From UMGS755 sp045652815 (GTDB lineage: Bacteria; Bacillota; Clostridia; UBA1381; UBA9506), in the NCBI GenBank assembly GCA_045652815.1, contig JAZOLH010000087.1, forward strand, positions 1 to 15,228: a stretch of DNA of 15,228 bases, read 5' to 3'. Position numbers and translations under genes: made by a program. Under the pieces are notes generated by a model, which had not been told where the DNA came from, did no database searches, and was given only the letters and a program-made list of their open reading frames with translations. Below are positions 1 to 7,539 of this stretch, piece after piece (positions within the stretch are counted from its first letter, which is position 1; each line of letters begins with the position of its first letter).

Positions 1-819
1 GGCATTCACCAGATGCTGGGGCAGCTTGGAGGTGAAGCCGGCGGTATCGCTGAGGATCACGTCCAGATTGTCGGAGACGGTCAGCTGCCGGGAGGTGGTG
101 TCCAGGGTGTCAAAAAGACGGTTGTTGGCAGGAATTCCGGCGCCGGTCAGCTGATTCAGAAGGGTGGATTTGCCTGCGTTGGTGTAGCCTGCAATGGCAA
201 CGGTGATGGCGTTTGTCTGCTTTCTGCCTTCGCGGAGCAGGGCTCTGTGCTTGCGGACTTCCGCCAGTTCTTCCTGCAGATGATGGATGCGGCGGCGGAT
301 GTGACGGCGGTCGGTCTCCAGGCGTGTTTCACCGGGACCACGAGTACCGATACCCGCACCAAGACGGGACATCTGGGAGCCAACGCCAATCAGACGGGGC
401 ATAATGTACTTAAGCTGTGCCAGTTCCACCTGAATTTTACCCTCACGGGAGAGGGCGTGGGCCGCGAAAATGTCGAGAATCAGCATACTGCGGTCGATGA
501 CGCGGCGTTTTAAGGTGGCTTCTAGGTTCTTCAGCTGAATGGGAGAGAGTTCGGAATCGAAAATCACAAGGTCGGCCTCTAGATTTTCGCAAGCGGCTAA
601 GAGTTCCTCCACCTTGCCCTCGCCTAAATAGGTGGCGTTTTCGGGGCTGGGGCGGTTCTGCACCAGCGTGCCAACGGTGATAGCACCTGCGGTATCGGCA
701 AGGCGCTCAAGTTCAGCCATAGATTCTTCAGTTGTATCGGAAAGAACGTCGCCTGAGCCCGTGTGAACACCGGCCAAAATGGCGCGCTCTTGTTTTTCGG
801 CTGTTTCGGTTAATGCCAT
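1..819 (-). CDS. hflX: GTPase HflX, 5' two thirds (C-terminus beyond the window)
   Basis: Ribosome-associated GTPase of the Obg-HflX superfamily; family members bind the 50S subunit and rescue or split stalled ribosomes. The reading frame is open from the ATG at 819 to the left edge (273 codons; the family is usually about 410-430 residues), so the rest of the G domain and the C-terminus are missing. Visible features are the HflX N-terminal domain, with GTLVQNR near residue 50 and YLGEGKVEEL near 65, then the helical linker with GxGETRLETDRR around 165, the P-loop GYTNAGKST at 211-219, and the G3 motif DTAGF at 258-262 (family usually DTVGF). The start is set by AAAGGAG seven bases upstream of the ATG. 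No clear promoter is visible in the 178-base gap upstream, which is filled by a palindromic repeat, so cotranscription with the flavoprotein gene upstream is possible. Family assignment is secure. Confidence 0.95.
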   Translation of the reverse strand, partial: MALTETAEKQERAILAGVHTGSGDVLSDTTEESMAELERLADTAGAITVGTLVQNRPSPENATYLGEGKVEELLAACENLEADLVIFDSELSPIQLKNLEATLKRRVIDRSMLILDIFAAHALSREGKIQVELAQLKYIMPRLIGVGSQMSRLGAGIGTRGPGETRLETDRRHIRRRIHHLQEELAEVRKHRALLREGRKQTNAITVAIAGYTNAGKSTLLNQLTGAGIPANNRLFDTLDTTSRQLTVSDNLDVILSDTAGFTSKLPQHLVNA

Positions 820-851
820 GGAAATTCTCCTTTCGGGGAAGAGGTAAAGAG

Positions 852-989
852 GAATCCCCCAGCTTCGCGATGCTCAGCAGCCCCCTTTAGGCAAGGGGGC
901 CCTAATTGGAACAAATGCATAGCATTTGATTCCTTCTTTTGCCTCCCTCGCCTAGAGGGAGGGGGACCGCGTAAGCGGTGGAGGGATTC
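852..989. repeat. Composite palindromic intergenic element (two inverted units around a central dyad)
   Basis: Two related units of about 50 bases face each other: 852-902 (read on the minus strand) and 941-989 (plus). Each has a GC-rich hairpin (CCCCCTT-TAGGC-AAGGGGG at 881-899; CCTCCCT with AGGGAGG at 942-962), then a second short hairpin (AGC...GCT at 861-873; CCGC-GTAA-GCGG at 967-978) and an outer GAATCCC arm. Between them is a smaller dyad, CAAATGC-ATA-GCATTTG at 912-928, extended by GGAA/TTCC with one bulged base. The symmetry centre of the outer arms and of the inner dyad coincide at about 920. Neither strand has a T-run after the hairpins, so it is not a canonical intrinsic terminator. 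The units resemble short palindromic repeats dispersed in gut Firmicutes; that link is from memory. Confidence 0.8.
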
Positions 990-997
990 AATATTAT

Positions 998-2257
998 TTA
1001 TTCAAACAAAACTTTTTCTGCCGCGCTTTGCCCTGCTAAATAGCCCGTTGAAAAGGCAATCTGCAGATTATAGCCGCCTGTATAGGCATCCACATCAATC
1101 ACTTCGCCTGCAAAGAAAAGTCCGGAAACCTTTTTAGATTCCATAGTTTTGGGCGCAATCTCTTTGGTGGAGATGCCGCCTGCGGTGATAATGGCTTCTG
1201 CGATGGGGCGGGGCTTTGTGATGGAAAGGGGCAGGTGTTTTAACAGGGAAACCAGAGAAAGACGCTCTGCCCTTGTGATTTCATTAACTTTTTTGCGGGG
1301 GTCGATGCCCGAGAGTTCCACCAGTACGGGAATCAGTTTCTGGGGCAGGAGTTTATCTAAACTGTTGATAAAGTCGCGGTTTTGATTTTCGGCAAAATCC
1401 CGCAGAATACGGGCATCGAGCTTGGCTTCATCCAGCGCGGGCTTTAAATCAATTTCAACCCGATAGTGATTCTTCGCAAAATCGCGCATATGAGCGCTGG
1501 CAGAGAGCACCATAGGCCCTGAAATGCCAAAATGAGTAAAGAGCATTTCACCGTTTTCTTCATATATAATAGAATTCTTTTGGTCAAAAGCAGTGAGCGA
1601 CACATTTTTAAGGGAAAGACCCATCAGTTCCTTCGCCCATTTTTCCTTGGTTTCTAGGGGGACTAAAGATGCCTTGGGCGAAACGATGGTATGCCCTGCC
1701 GCCTCGGCAAAGCGATAGCCATCCCCATCGGAGCCCGTTTGGGGATAAGAAAGACCGCCCGTTGCCACGATCACTGCTTTGGCATTGATGCGCTTGCCAT
1801 CGGCAGTTTTCACGCCGCAAACCCCACCATCTTCCATTAAAAGAGCGGTGACTTTCGTTTTCAGACGCAGGGAGGCGCCTGCATAATCCGTCAGGGCACG
1901 GAGCACATCAGAGGATTTATCGCTTTCGGGAAACACACGTCCGCCGCGCTCTACCTTGGTGGGAACATTTGCCCTATGTAAAAATGCACGCATATCTTCA
2001 TTATTAAATGTAGAAAAGGCGCTATATAAAAAACGGTTGTTGGCAGGAATCTGCTCCATAAAGTCAGAGATAGGCGCCGCATTTGTTACATTACAGCGAC
2101 CCTTGCCCGTGATGAACAGTTTCTTGCCCGCTTTTTCATTCTTTTCAAGGAGCAGGGTTTTTGCGCCCATAAAGGCCGCTGTGCCTGCCGCCATCAGTCC
2201 GGCAGCGCCGCCGCCGATTACAATGACATCAAAATCCACAAAATCACTCATTTTCAT
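998..2257 (-). CDS. FAD-dependent oxidoreductase, YhiN/HI0933 (BaiN-like) family
   Basis: Flavoprotein of the HI0933/YhiN family, often annotated as NAD(P)/FAD-dependent or aminoacetone-oxidase-like; the physiological substrate is not established for most members. Counting from the second in-frame ATG (2251), the Rossmann dinucleotide motif GGGAAG is at residues 13-18 with the ribose-binding Glu at 36. Then come the family signature KKLFITGKGRCNVTN (about 43-57), GGLSYPQTGSDGDGY in the middle, and the C-terminal FAD motif FFAGEVIDVDAYTGGYNLQ. Full length for the family, about 419 residues. The frame extends up to a TTG at 2296, but a good promoter (-10 at 2278-2283) puts transcription initiation near 2271, so translation should begin at the ATG at 2257 or 2251. 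Neither has a convincing ribosome site, and the leader is about 15-20 bases. Confidence 0.9.
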   Translation of the reverse strand: MKMSDFVDFDVIVIGGGAAGLMAAGTAAFMGAKTLLLEKNEKAGKKLFITGKGRCNVTNAAPISDFMEQIPANNRFLYSAFSTFNNEDMRAFLHRANVPTKVERGGRVFPESDKSSDVLRALTDYAGASLRLKTKVTALLMEDGGVCGVKTADGKRINAKAVIVATGGLSYPQTGSDGDGYRFAEAAGHTIVSPKASLVPLETKEKWAKELMGLSLKNVSLTAFDQKNSIIYEENGEMLFTHFGISGPMVLSASAHMRDFAKNHYRVEIDLKPALDEAKLDARILRDFAENQNRDFINSLDKLLPQKLIPVLVELSGIDPRKKVNEITRAERLSLVSLLKHLPLSITKPRPIAEAIITAGGISTKEIAPKTMESKKVSGLFFAGEVIDVDAYTGGYNLQIAFSTGYLAGQSAAEKVLFE

Positions 2258-2277
2258 CAGATTTTCAGTATATGTAT

Positions 2278-2306
2278 AGTATATCAAACTCCTCAAAATT
2301 TATCAA
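2278..2306 (-). promoter_or_regulatory. Promoter of the flavoprotein gene
   Basis: On the minus strand, -35 TTGATA (2306-2301), a 17-base spacer and an extended -10 TGATATACT (TATACT at 2283-2278). Predicted start point is near 2271. A GAGGAG that looks like a ribosome site lies inside the spacer and so would not be in the transcript. A weaker overlapping alternative is TTGAGG (2296-2291), 18 bases, TATACT (2272-2267), which would give an essentially leaderless mRNA. Confidence 0.6.
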
Positions 2307-2393
2307 CTTAAAGCAAAAGGGAGATTTTGGGAGCATTTATGAGAATATGAAAGTATGAGAGGGATATTTTAAAAATTTAAAACCGTATAATAT

Positions 2394-2422
2394 TTGCCAA
2401 AAAGTGAAATATTGAGTAAGAT
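2394..2422 (+). promoter_or_regulatory. Probable groESL promoter
   Basis: TTGCCA (2394-2399), a 17-base spacer and TAAGAT (2417-2422) predict a start near 2429, immediately before the CIRCE operator, which is the usual arrangement. A lone TATAAT at 2386-2391 has no matching -35 and is less likely. Confidence 0.55.
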
Positions 2423-2433
2423 AATACAGTACC

Positions 2434-2460
2434 TTAGCACTCGGGAAGCGAGAGTGCTAA
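2434..2460 (+). promoter_or_regulatory. CIRCE operator (HrcA binding site)
   Basis: TTAGCACTC, nine bases, GAGTGCTAA: a perfect match to the CIRCE consensus in both arms and spacer length. In Bacillota and other groups, HrcA binds this inverted repeat and represses groESL or dnaK operons until heat shock. Its place between the promoter and groES predicts HrcA control here; hrcA itself is not in the window. Confidence 0.97.
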
Positions 2461-2503
2461 TAACGAGTTAATGATATGTTTAACATAACAAGGAGGATAC
2501 ACA

Positions 2504-2788
2504 ATGAACATCAAACCTTTAGGCGACAGAGTCGTTATTAAAATGATTGAAGCCGAAGAAACCACCAAAAGCGGCATCATCTTAACTGCAGGCGCAAAAG
2601 AAAAGCCCCAGATGGCAGAAATCGTTGCAGTTGGTCCCGGCGGTCTGGTTGACGGTAAAGAAGTTAAAATGGAACTTAAAGTTGGCGATAAAGTTATCAC
2701 CAGTAAGTACGCAGGTACAGAAATTAAATTTGATGACACCGAGTATATCATCTTAAAACAGAGCGATGTACTGGCTATCGTGGACTAA
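2504..2788 (+). CDS. groES: Co-chaperonin GroES
   Basis: Ten-kilodalton lid of the GroEL folding chamber, acting in the cytoplasm. 94 residues, the normal bacterial length. It starts MNIKPLGDRVVIK, the conserved first beta strand, followed by the flexible mobile loop (about residues 17-34, with the hydrophobic GIIL that docks on GroEL) and the roof-loop region, ending in the typical SDVLAIVD. The ATG is placed by AGGAGG at 2491-2496, seven bases upstream. groEL follows after 20 bases with its own ribosome site, so the two are one operon. The CIRCE element 44 bases upstream indicates HrcA-type heat-shock regulation. Confidence 0.98.
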   Translation: MNIKPLGDRVVIKMIEAEETTKSGIILTAGAKEKPQMAEIVAVGPGGLVDGKEVKMELKVGDKVITSKYAGTEIKFDDTEYIILKQSDVLAIVD

Positions 2789-2808
2789 TTAAAGGAGGCA
2801 AATAAATC

Positions 2809-4434
2809 ATGGCAAAAGATATTAAATTTGGCGAAGACGCAAGAAAAGCCTTAGAGGCAGGCGTTAACAAACTGGCAGATACCGTTAAAGTTACCCTGGG
2901 CCCCAAAGGCAGAAACGTTGTTTTAGATAAAAAATTCGGCGCACCCTTAATCACCAACGATGGTGTTACCATCGCAAAAGAAGTGGAACTGGATGATCCC
3001 TTCGAAAACATGGGCGCACAGCTGGTTAAAGAAGTTGCAACCAAAACCAACGATGTAGCAGGTGACGGTACCACAACCGCAACACTGTTAGCGCAGGCAC
3101 TGATTCGCGAAGGTTTAAAGAACGTTGCAGCAGGCGCAAACCCCATGATTATCAGAAAAGGTATTGCTCGTGCCGTTGATACCGCTGTTGATTATGTTAT
3201 CAAATCCAGCGCAAAAATCAAAGGCAAAGAAGATATCGCTCGTGTTGCTGCAATCTCCGCAGCTGACGATAAAGTTGGCGAACTGATTGCTGACGCTATG
3301 GATAAAGTATCCAACGATGGCGTTATCACCGTTGAAGAATCCAAAACTGCTGAAACCTATTCCGAAGTGGTTGAAGGTATGCAGTTTGACAGAGGTTACA
3401 TCTCTCCTTACATGGTAACCGATACCGAAAAAATGGAAGCTGTTTTAGACGATGCTTACATTTTAATCACCGATAAGAAAATCACCAACATTCAGGAAAT
3501 CCTGCCTTGCCTCGAACAGATTGTTCAGCAGGGTAAGAAACTGTTAATCATCGCAGAAGATGTTGAAGGCGAAGCCTTAGCAACCCTCCTCGTTAACAAA
3601 CTGCGTGGTACCTTTACCTGTATCGCTGTTAAAGCGCCCGGCTTTGGCGACAGACGTAAAGAAATGCTCAAAGACATCGCAATCTTAACCGGCGGTGAAG
3701 TAATTTCCGAAGAACTGGGTCTTGACCTTAAGGAAACTTCCGTTATGCAGCTGGGTCGCGCTCGTCAGGTGAAAGTGCAGAAAGAAAACACCATCATCGT
3801 TGACGGTGCAGGTGATGCGGCAGAAATCAAAAACCGCATCGGTCAGATCCGTTCTCAGATCGAAACCACAACTTCTGATTTCGACAGAGAAAAACTGCAG
3901 GAACGTCTGGCTAAAATGGCAGGCGGCGTAGCTGTTATCAAAGTTGGTGCGGCTACCGAAATTGAAATGAAAGAAAAGAAACTGCGTATCGAAGATGCAC
4001 TGGCTGCAACTCGTGCCGCTGTTGAAGAAGGTATCGTAGCAGGTGGTGGTACTGCATTCATTAACGCTATCAAAGCGGTTGACGAACTGACCAAAACCTT
4101 AACCGGCGACGAAAAGACCGGCGCTATGATCGTATTAAAAGCACTGGAAGAACCCGTTCGTCAGATTGAGTTCAATGCAGGTATCGAAGGCTCTGTTATC
4201 GTTGAAAAACTGAAGAACAGCCCCGATAAAATCGGCTTTAACGCTCTGACCGAAGAATATGTTGATATGATGGAAGCAGGTATCGTTGACCCTGCAAAAG
4301 TAACTCGTTCTGCTCTGCAGAATGCTTCCAGTATCGCGGCTATGGTGCTGACAACTGAAAGTGTTGTTGCAAATCAGCCCGAACCCGAACCGGCAATGCC
4401 CGCAGGTGGTATGCCCGGCGGCATGGGTTATTAA
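2809..4434 (+). CDS. groEL: Chaperonin GroEL
   Basis: Sixty-kilodalton chaperonin subunit that forms the double-ring ATP-driven folding chamber with GroES. 541 residues, full length. The start AKDIKFGEDARKAL, the nucleotide site TVTLGPKGRNVV-type segment at about 28-40, and VAGDGTTTAT near 84-93 (with the catalytic-site Asp) are canonical, as is the apical-domain segment VKAPGFGDRRKEML. The tail is Gly/Met-rich and ends PGGMPGGMGY-like, with two added residues after the usual GGM. AGGAGG-like AAAGGAGG lies ten bases before the ATG. Codons are of the kind seen in highly expressed genes (many GTT, GCA, AAA, GAA). A strong terminator follows at 4525-4554. Confidence 0.99.
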   Translation: MAKDIKFGEDARKALEAGVNKLADTVKVTLGPKGRNVVLDKKFGAPLITNDGVTIAKEVELDDPFENMGAQLVKEVATKTNDVAGDGTTTATLLAQALIREGLKNVAAGANPMIIRKGIARAVDTAVDYVIKSSAKIKGKEDIARVAAISAADDKVGELIADAMDKVSNDGVITVEESKTAETYSEVVEGMQFDRGYISPYMVTDTEKMEAVLDDAYILITDKKITNIQEILPCLEQIVQQGKKLLIIAEDVEGEALATLLVNKLRGTFTCIAVKAPGFGDRRKEMLKDIAILTGGEVISEELGLDLKETSVMQLGRARQVKVQKENTIIVDGAGDAAEIKNRIGQIRSQIETTTSDFDREKLQERLAKMAGGVAVIKVGAATEIEMKEKKLRIEDALAATRAAVEEGIVAGGGTAFINAIKAVDELTKTLTGDEKTGAMIVLKALEEPVRQIEFNAGIEGSVIVEKLKNSPDKIGFNALTEEYVDMMEAGIVDPAKVTRSALQNASSIAAMVLTTESVVANQPEPEPAMPAGGMPGGMGY

Positions 4435-4524
4435 TCGGTCGGTCGGTAGATTTAGCGCCGAACGCGCAAAACAAAGAAAGCCGAACGAAAAAATGCCCAA
4501 ACCATCAGGTTACAAGTAAAAATG

Positions 4525-4554
4525 AAGGCATCCGCCATTGCGGATGCCTTTTTT
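4525..4554 (+). terminator. Intrinsic terminator of groESL
   Basis: Hairpin AAGGCATCCGC (4525-4535), CATT loop, GCGGATGCCTT (4540-4550), then a T-run to 4554. The 90 bases between groEL and this hairpin contain a short GGTC tandem run (4437-4447) but no gene that I can support. Confidence 0.9.
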
Positions 4555-4568
4555 ATATGCTTTGCGCT

Positions 4569-4636
4569 ATGTGCAAACTTCGCCTCTCGCTGTACAACAG
4601 TACAGCTTCGGGTTCCCTTCGGCTCAGTTTGCGCAT
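4569..4636. repeat. Palindromic repeat element
   Basis: Outer inverted arms TGTGCAAACT (4570-4579) and AGTTTGCGCA (4626-4635) match at nine of ten positions, and enclose a perfect hairpin GCTGTAC-AACA-GTACAGC (4589-4606). There is no open frame with coding character. It resembles dispersed intergenic palindromes of Clostridia. Confidence 0.7.
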
Positions 4637-4669
4637 TCGGCACCTAAATCTCCTCGACCTTTGTTTGTA

Positions 4670-4750
4670 GGGCGGGGGCTTGCTCCCGCCGAATGCCTCC
4701 CTTTTCTCGCGGGCGGGGGCTTGCTCCCGCCGAATGTTGCTCCCGCCGAA
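4670..4750. repeat. Tandem 26-base GC-rich repeat, two full copies and one partial
   Basis: 4670-4695 and 4711-4736 are identical over 26 bases, 41 bases apart; the core GGCGGG...CCCGCC is itself a hairpin. A third, truncated copy (4737-4750) abuts the second and has only the right arm. With just two full copies and a palindromic core, this is a repeat-element cluster, not a CRISPR array. Confidence 0.85.
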
Positions 4751-4803
4751 AGCCTTCCCCTTGAGGGGAAGGTGTCGCCAAAGGCGACGGATGAGGTGTT
4801 TCA
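4751..4803 (+). repeat. Double-hairpin intergenic repeat
   Basis: Perfect hairpin CCTTCCCC-TTGA-GGGGAAGG (4753-4772) followed two bases on by GTCGCC-AAA-GGCGAC (4774-4788) and the tail GGATGAGGTG. The architecture (large GC hairpin, small hairpin, GGATGAGG/GGAGGGATT tail) is the same as that of the units at 852-902 and 941-989, so I take them as one repeat superfamily. Family membership is inferred from shape and partial sequence. Confidence 0.75.
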
Positions 4804-4812
4804 AGCAACAAA

Positions 4813-4842
4813 AAAAGGCTGTGACGCTCGTCACAGCCTTTT
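4813..4842 (-). terminator. Terminator of the sodium pump operon (bidirectional form)
   Basis: Stem AAAAGGCTGTGAC (4813-4825), loop GCTC, GTCACAGCCTTTT (4830-4842). On the minus strand it lies just after the OadA-type stop codon and is followed by a T-run (A-run 4810-4816 on plus). Confidence 0.9.
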
Positions 4843-4853
4843 ACTTTGAATCC

Positions 4854-6257
4854 TTACACGGGATTAACCTTATTTTCCATATCTAAAAGATCGCTATCTA
4901 AACCATATTTTTCAGCGCGGCGTTTTTCAAAGAACTTAACCGCAACCTGATCAAAGAGTGCATAGGACAGAACGTCTTCATCCTGTTCTAAGTATTCTTT
5001 AATGCCTTCGCGCATGGTAGCAAGTTCAGGCGCGATTTTATCGGCAGGACGGCAAGTGATGCGTTCTTCGTCACCGATGATGGATTTTGCAAATGCGGGA
5101 TCGATTTCCACGGGAGTTTTACCGTATTCGCCCTTAACGATACCCTTGGTTTCTTTGGTTACCATCTTGTAGCGTTCGCCCATGATAACGTTTAAAACAG
5201 CCTGTGTACCAACAATCTGGCTGGTGGGAGTTACCAGCGGCGGATAACCCAGGTCAGCACGTACGCGGGGCACTTCTTTTAACACTTCTTCCAGTTTGTC
5301 TTCCTTGCCCTGCTGCTTCAGCTGAGATACAAGGTTAGAAAGCATACCGCCCGGAACCTGATACAGAAGGGTGTTAATATCAACGCCCAGCATTTTGGGG
5401 TTTAAGAGGCCACTTGCCAAATATTCTTCACGCAGAGGACGGAAGTAGTCAGCGATTTCAGACAGTGCGGAGAGGTCAAGACCTGTATCGTAGGGTGTAC
5501 CCTGCAGGGAGGCTACCAGAGGCTCGGTAGCGGGCTGAGAAGTACCCAGCGCCATGGGAGAAATCGCACAGTCAACAACGTCAACGCCTGCTTCGATGGC
5601 TTTTAAGTAAGTCATAGAAGCAACACCGGAGGTGTAATGGGTGTGCAGCTGAATGGGAATCTTAACGGTTTCTTTCATTGCCTTAACCAGTTCGTAAGCG
5701 GTGTAAGGCAGAAGCAGACCTGCCATATCTTTAATACAGATAGAGTCAGCACCGCGTTCTTCTAATTCTTTTGCCATTTTTACAAAAGAATCAACGGTGT
5801 GCACATCGCTGATGGTGTAACAAACAACGCCCTGCACGTGACCTTTTTCTCTCTGGCAGGCTTTGATAGCGCATTCTAAGTTACGGGTATCATTCAGCGC
5901 ATCGAAGATACGGATGATGTCGATACCGTTTGCCAGAGACTTTTCAACAAAGTATTCAACTACGTCATCTGCGTAGTTTTTGTAGCCCAAAATGTTCTGA
6001 CCGCGGAACAGCATCTGCAGTTTGGTGTTCTTTGCGCGGTCACGAATCTGGCGCAGTCTCTGCCAGGGATCTTCATTTAAGAAACGCAGGCAGGCATCAA
6101 AAGTTGCGCCGCCCCAAGCTTCTAAAGAGTGGTAGCCGATTTTATCCATTTTTTCAACAATCGGCAGAATTTCCGCGGTGGTCATTCGGGTTGCAATCAG
6201 GGACTGATGTGCATCACGAAGCGCGGTTTCGGTTATTTTAACGGGTTTTGTATTCAT
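4854..6257 (-). CDS. oadA: Biotin-dependent carboxyltransferase, oxaloacetate decarboxylase alpha / transcarboxylase 5S type
   Basis: Transfers a carboxyl group between oxaloacetate/pyruvate and carboxybiotin. 467 residues: the carboxyltransferase TIM barrel plus the conserved C-terminal PYC/OadA domain, but no biotinyl domain; the carrier is a separate gene at 7540-7926. Residues expected to hold the metal are present: Asp15 in TALRDAHQS, Lys176 in CIKDMAG (the lysine carboxylated in pyruvate carboxylase), His205 and His207 in LHTHYTSG. FRGQN near 84-88 is also conserved. Last gene of the operon, 25 bases after the beta subunit, with AAAGGAA about ten bases before the ATG, and followed by a terminator. 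It could serve as the oxaloacetate decarboxylase alpha subunit, as a pyruvate carboxylase subunit B, or as a transcarboxylase partner of the MmdA-type protein upstream; sequence alone does not decide. Confidence 0.95.
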   Translation of the reverse strand: MNTKPVKITETALRDAHQSLIATRMTTAEILPIVEKMDKIGYHSLEAWGGATFDACLRFLNEDPWQRLRQIRDRAKNTKLQMLFRGQNILGYKNYADDVVEYFVEKSLANGIDIIRIFDALNDTRNLECAIKACQREKGHVQGVVCYTISDVHTVDSFVKMAKELEERGADSICIKDMAGLLLPYTAYELVKAMKETVKIPIQLHTHYTSGVASMTYLKAIEAGVDVVDCAISPMALGTSQPATEPLVASLQGTPYDTGLDLSALSEIADYFRPLREEYLASGLLNPKMLGVDINTLLYQVPGGMLSNLVSQLKQQGKEDKLEEVLKEVPRVRADLGYPPLVTPTSQIVGTQAVLNVIMGERYKMVTKETKGIVKGEYGKTPVEIDPAFAKSIIGDEERITCRPADKIAPELATMREGIKEYLEQDEDVLSYALFDQVAVKFFEKRRAEKYGLDSDLLDMENKVNPV

Positions 6258-6282
6258 ATCGCATTATTTCCTTTCACTTAGA

Positions 6283-7515
6283 TTAGAGCACTTTTGCCAT
6301 GGCCAAGAATACGCCTGCGGCAACGGCAGAGCCGATAACACCCGCAACGTTGGGACCCATAGCGTGCATCAAAAGGAAGTTTGTGGGATCTTCTTTCGCA
6401 CCAACGGTCTGCGCCACACGTGCCGCCATAGGAACAGCGGAAACGCCGGCAGAGCCAATCAGCGGATTAACCTTACCTTTTGTAATAACATACATCAGTT
6501 TACCAAATAACAAACCGCCTGCGGTACTGATGGAGAACGCCACCAGACCGAGCACGACGATAAACAGAGTTTCTTTCTGCAGGAACGTATCGGCAGAAGC
6601 CGTTGCACCAACGGTTACGCCTAAGAAGATGGTAACGATGTTCATCAGTTCGTTCTGCGCAGTTTTGGAAAGACGGTCTGCCACGCCGGATTCTTTAATC
6701 AGGTTACCCAGCATCAAGCAGCCAACCAGAGGCACAGCATCGGGCACGATGAGACCAACAACGATGGTTACGATGATGGGGAAAATGATTTTTTCCAGCT
6801 TGCTGACAGGACGCAGAACCTCCATCTTAACGCTACGTTCTTTTTTAGTAGTCAGGGCTTTCATAATGGGGGGCTGAATGATAGGAATCAGCGCCATATA
6901 AGAATAAGCCGCGATTGCAATAGCAGGCAGGAGTTTGGGTGCCAGAGTTTTGGTAACCAAAATCGCTGTGGGGCCATCGGCACCGCCGATGATACCGATT
7001 GCCATTGCTTCATAAACGGTGAAGCCTAAAAACAGCGCACCGAAGAACGCAACGAACACGCCCAGCTGAGCGGCAGCACCTAAAAGCAAACTTTTGGGGT
7101 TTGCAATCAGGGGCGAAAAGTCGGTCATAGTACCGATACCAAGGAAAATCAAAGAGGGATAAATACCCAGTTTAACACCTAAATATAAAAGGTCAAGTAG
7201 TCCACCTTCGTGGAGAATCTTGCCAAAGTCCATCACAAAATGTTCCTCACCGGAGCCAACGAACAAAACGTTGTGCATCAGGTTGGAAAGGGGCAGGTTG
7301 GCAAGAAGCATACCAAAGGAAATGGGAAGGAGCAAAAGGGGCTCAAAGCCTTTTCCGATGGCGAGATAAATCAGAACACAGGCGACCGCAAGCATCACGA
7401 TGGTACCAAAGTCGATGCCGGCAAAAGCCAGCGGCGAATCAGCCGTGGCGGCAAAGATTTTTGCAATACCGGTACTTTGGAGGAAGCTGGCGATACCTTC
7501 TAAGAATAAGTTCAC
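6283..7515 (-). CDS. oadB: Sodium-translocating decarboxylase beta subunit
   Basis: Integral membrane subunit that decarboxylates carboxybiotin and exports sodium ions. 410 residues, almost entirely hydrophobic helices after a short N-terminal amphipathic stretch, in line with the multi-spanning OadB/MmdB/GcdB family. The signature GIIGGADGPTAI (about 175-187) carries the Asp implicated in sodium and proton handling, and further family segments are GNLIKESGV and the C-terminal MGPNVAGVIGSAVAAG. The start is a GTG at 7515, with AAAGGAT eight to nine bases upstream; no better ATG precedes it. It lies 24 bases after the biotin carrier and 25 before the OadA-type gene. The family name (oxaloacetate, methylmalonyl-CoA or glutaconyl-CoA pump) depends on the partner carboxyltransferase, since beta subunits are very alike. 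Confidence 0.96.
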   Translation of the reverse strand: MNLFLEGIASFLQSTGIAKIFAATADSPLAFAGIDFGTIVMLAVACVLIYLAIGKGFEPLLLLPISFGMLLANLPLSNLMHNVLFVGSGEEHFVMDFGKILHEGGLLDLLYLGVKLGIYPSLIFLGIGTMTDFSPLIANPKSLLLGAAAQLGVFVAFFGALFLGFTVYEAMAIGIIGGADGPTAILVTKTLAPKLLPAIAIAAYSYMALIPIIQPPIMKALTTKKERSVKMEVLRPVSKLEKIIFPIIVTIVVGLIVPDAVPLVGCLMLGNLIKESGVADRLSKTAQNELMNIVTIFLGVTVGATASADTFLQKETLFIVVLGLVAFSISTAGGLLFGKLMYVITKGKVNPLIGSAGVSAVPMAARVAQTVGAKEDPTNFLLMHAMGPNVAGVIGSAVAAGVFLAMAKVL

Positions 7516-7539
7516 CTAAATCATCCTTTCAAAAGCGCA

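Noticed and set aside
13..513. Open frame of 166 codons on the plus strand
   Set aside because: It is the antisense of the HflX coding frame, whose GTPase motifs are clear; no ribosome site and no recognisable protein.
945..990. Intrinsic terminator for the flavoprotein gene
   Set aside because: Hairpins are present but no T-run follows on the minus strand.
4670..4750. CRISPR array
   Set aside because: Only two full copies, one 15-base spacer, a palindromic GC core and no cas genes nearby.
4538..4886. Several small frames on both strands after groEL
   Set aside because: They translate palindromic repeats and terminators.
6299..6877. Open frame of 192 codons on the plus strand
   Set aside because: Antisense of the sodium pump beta subunit; Thr/Pro-rich shadow without family features.
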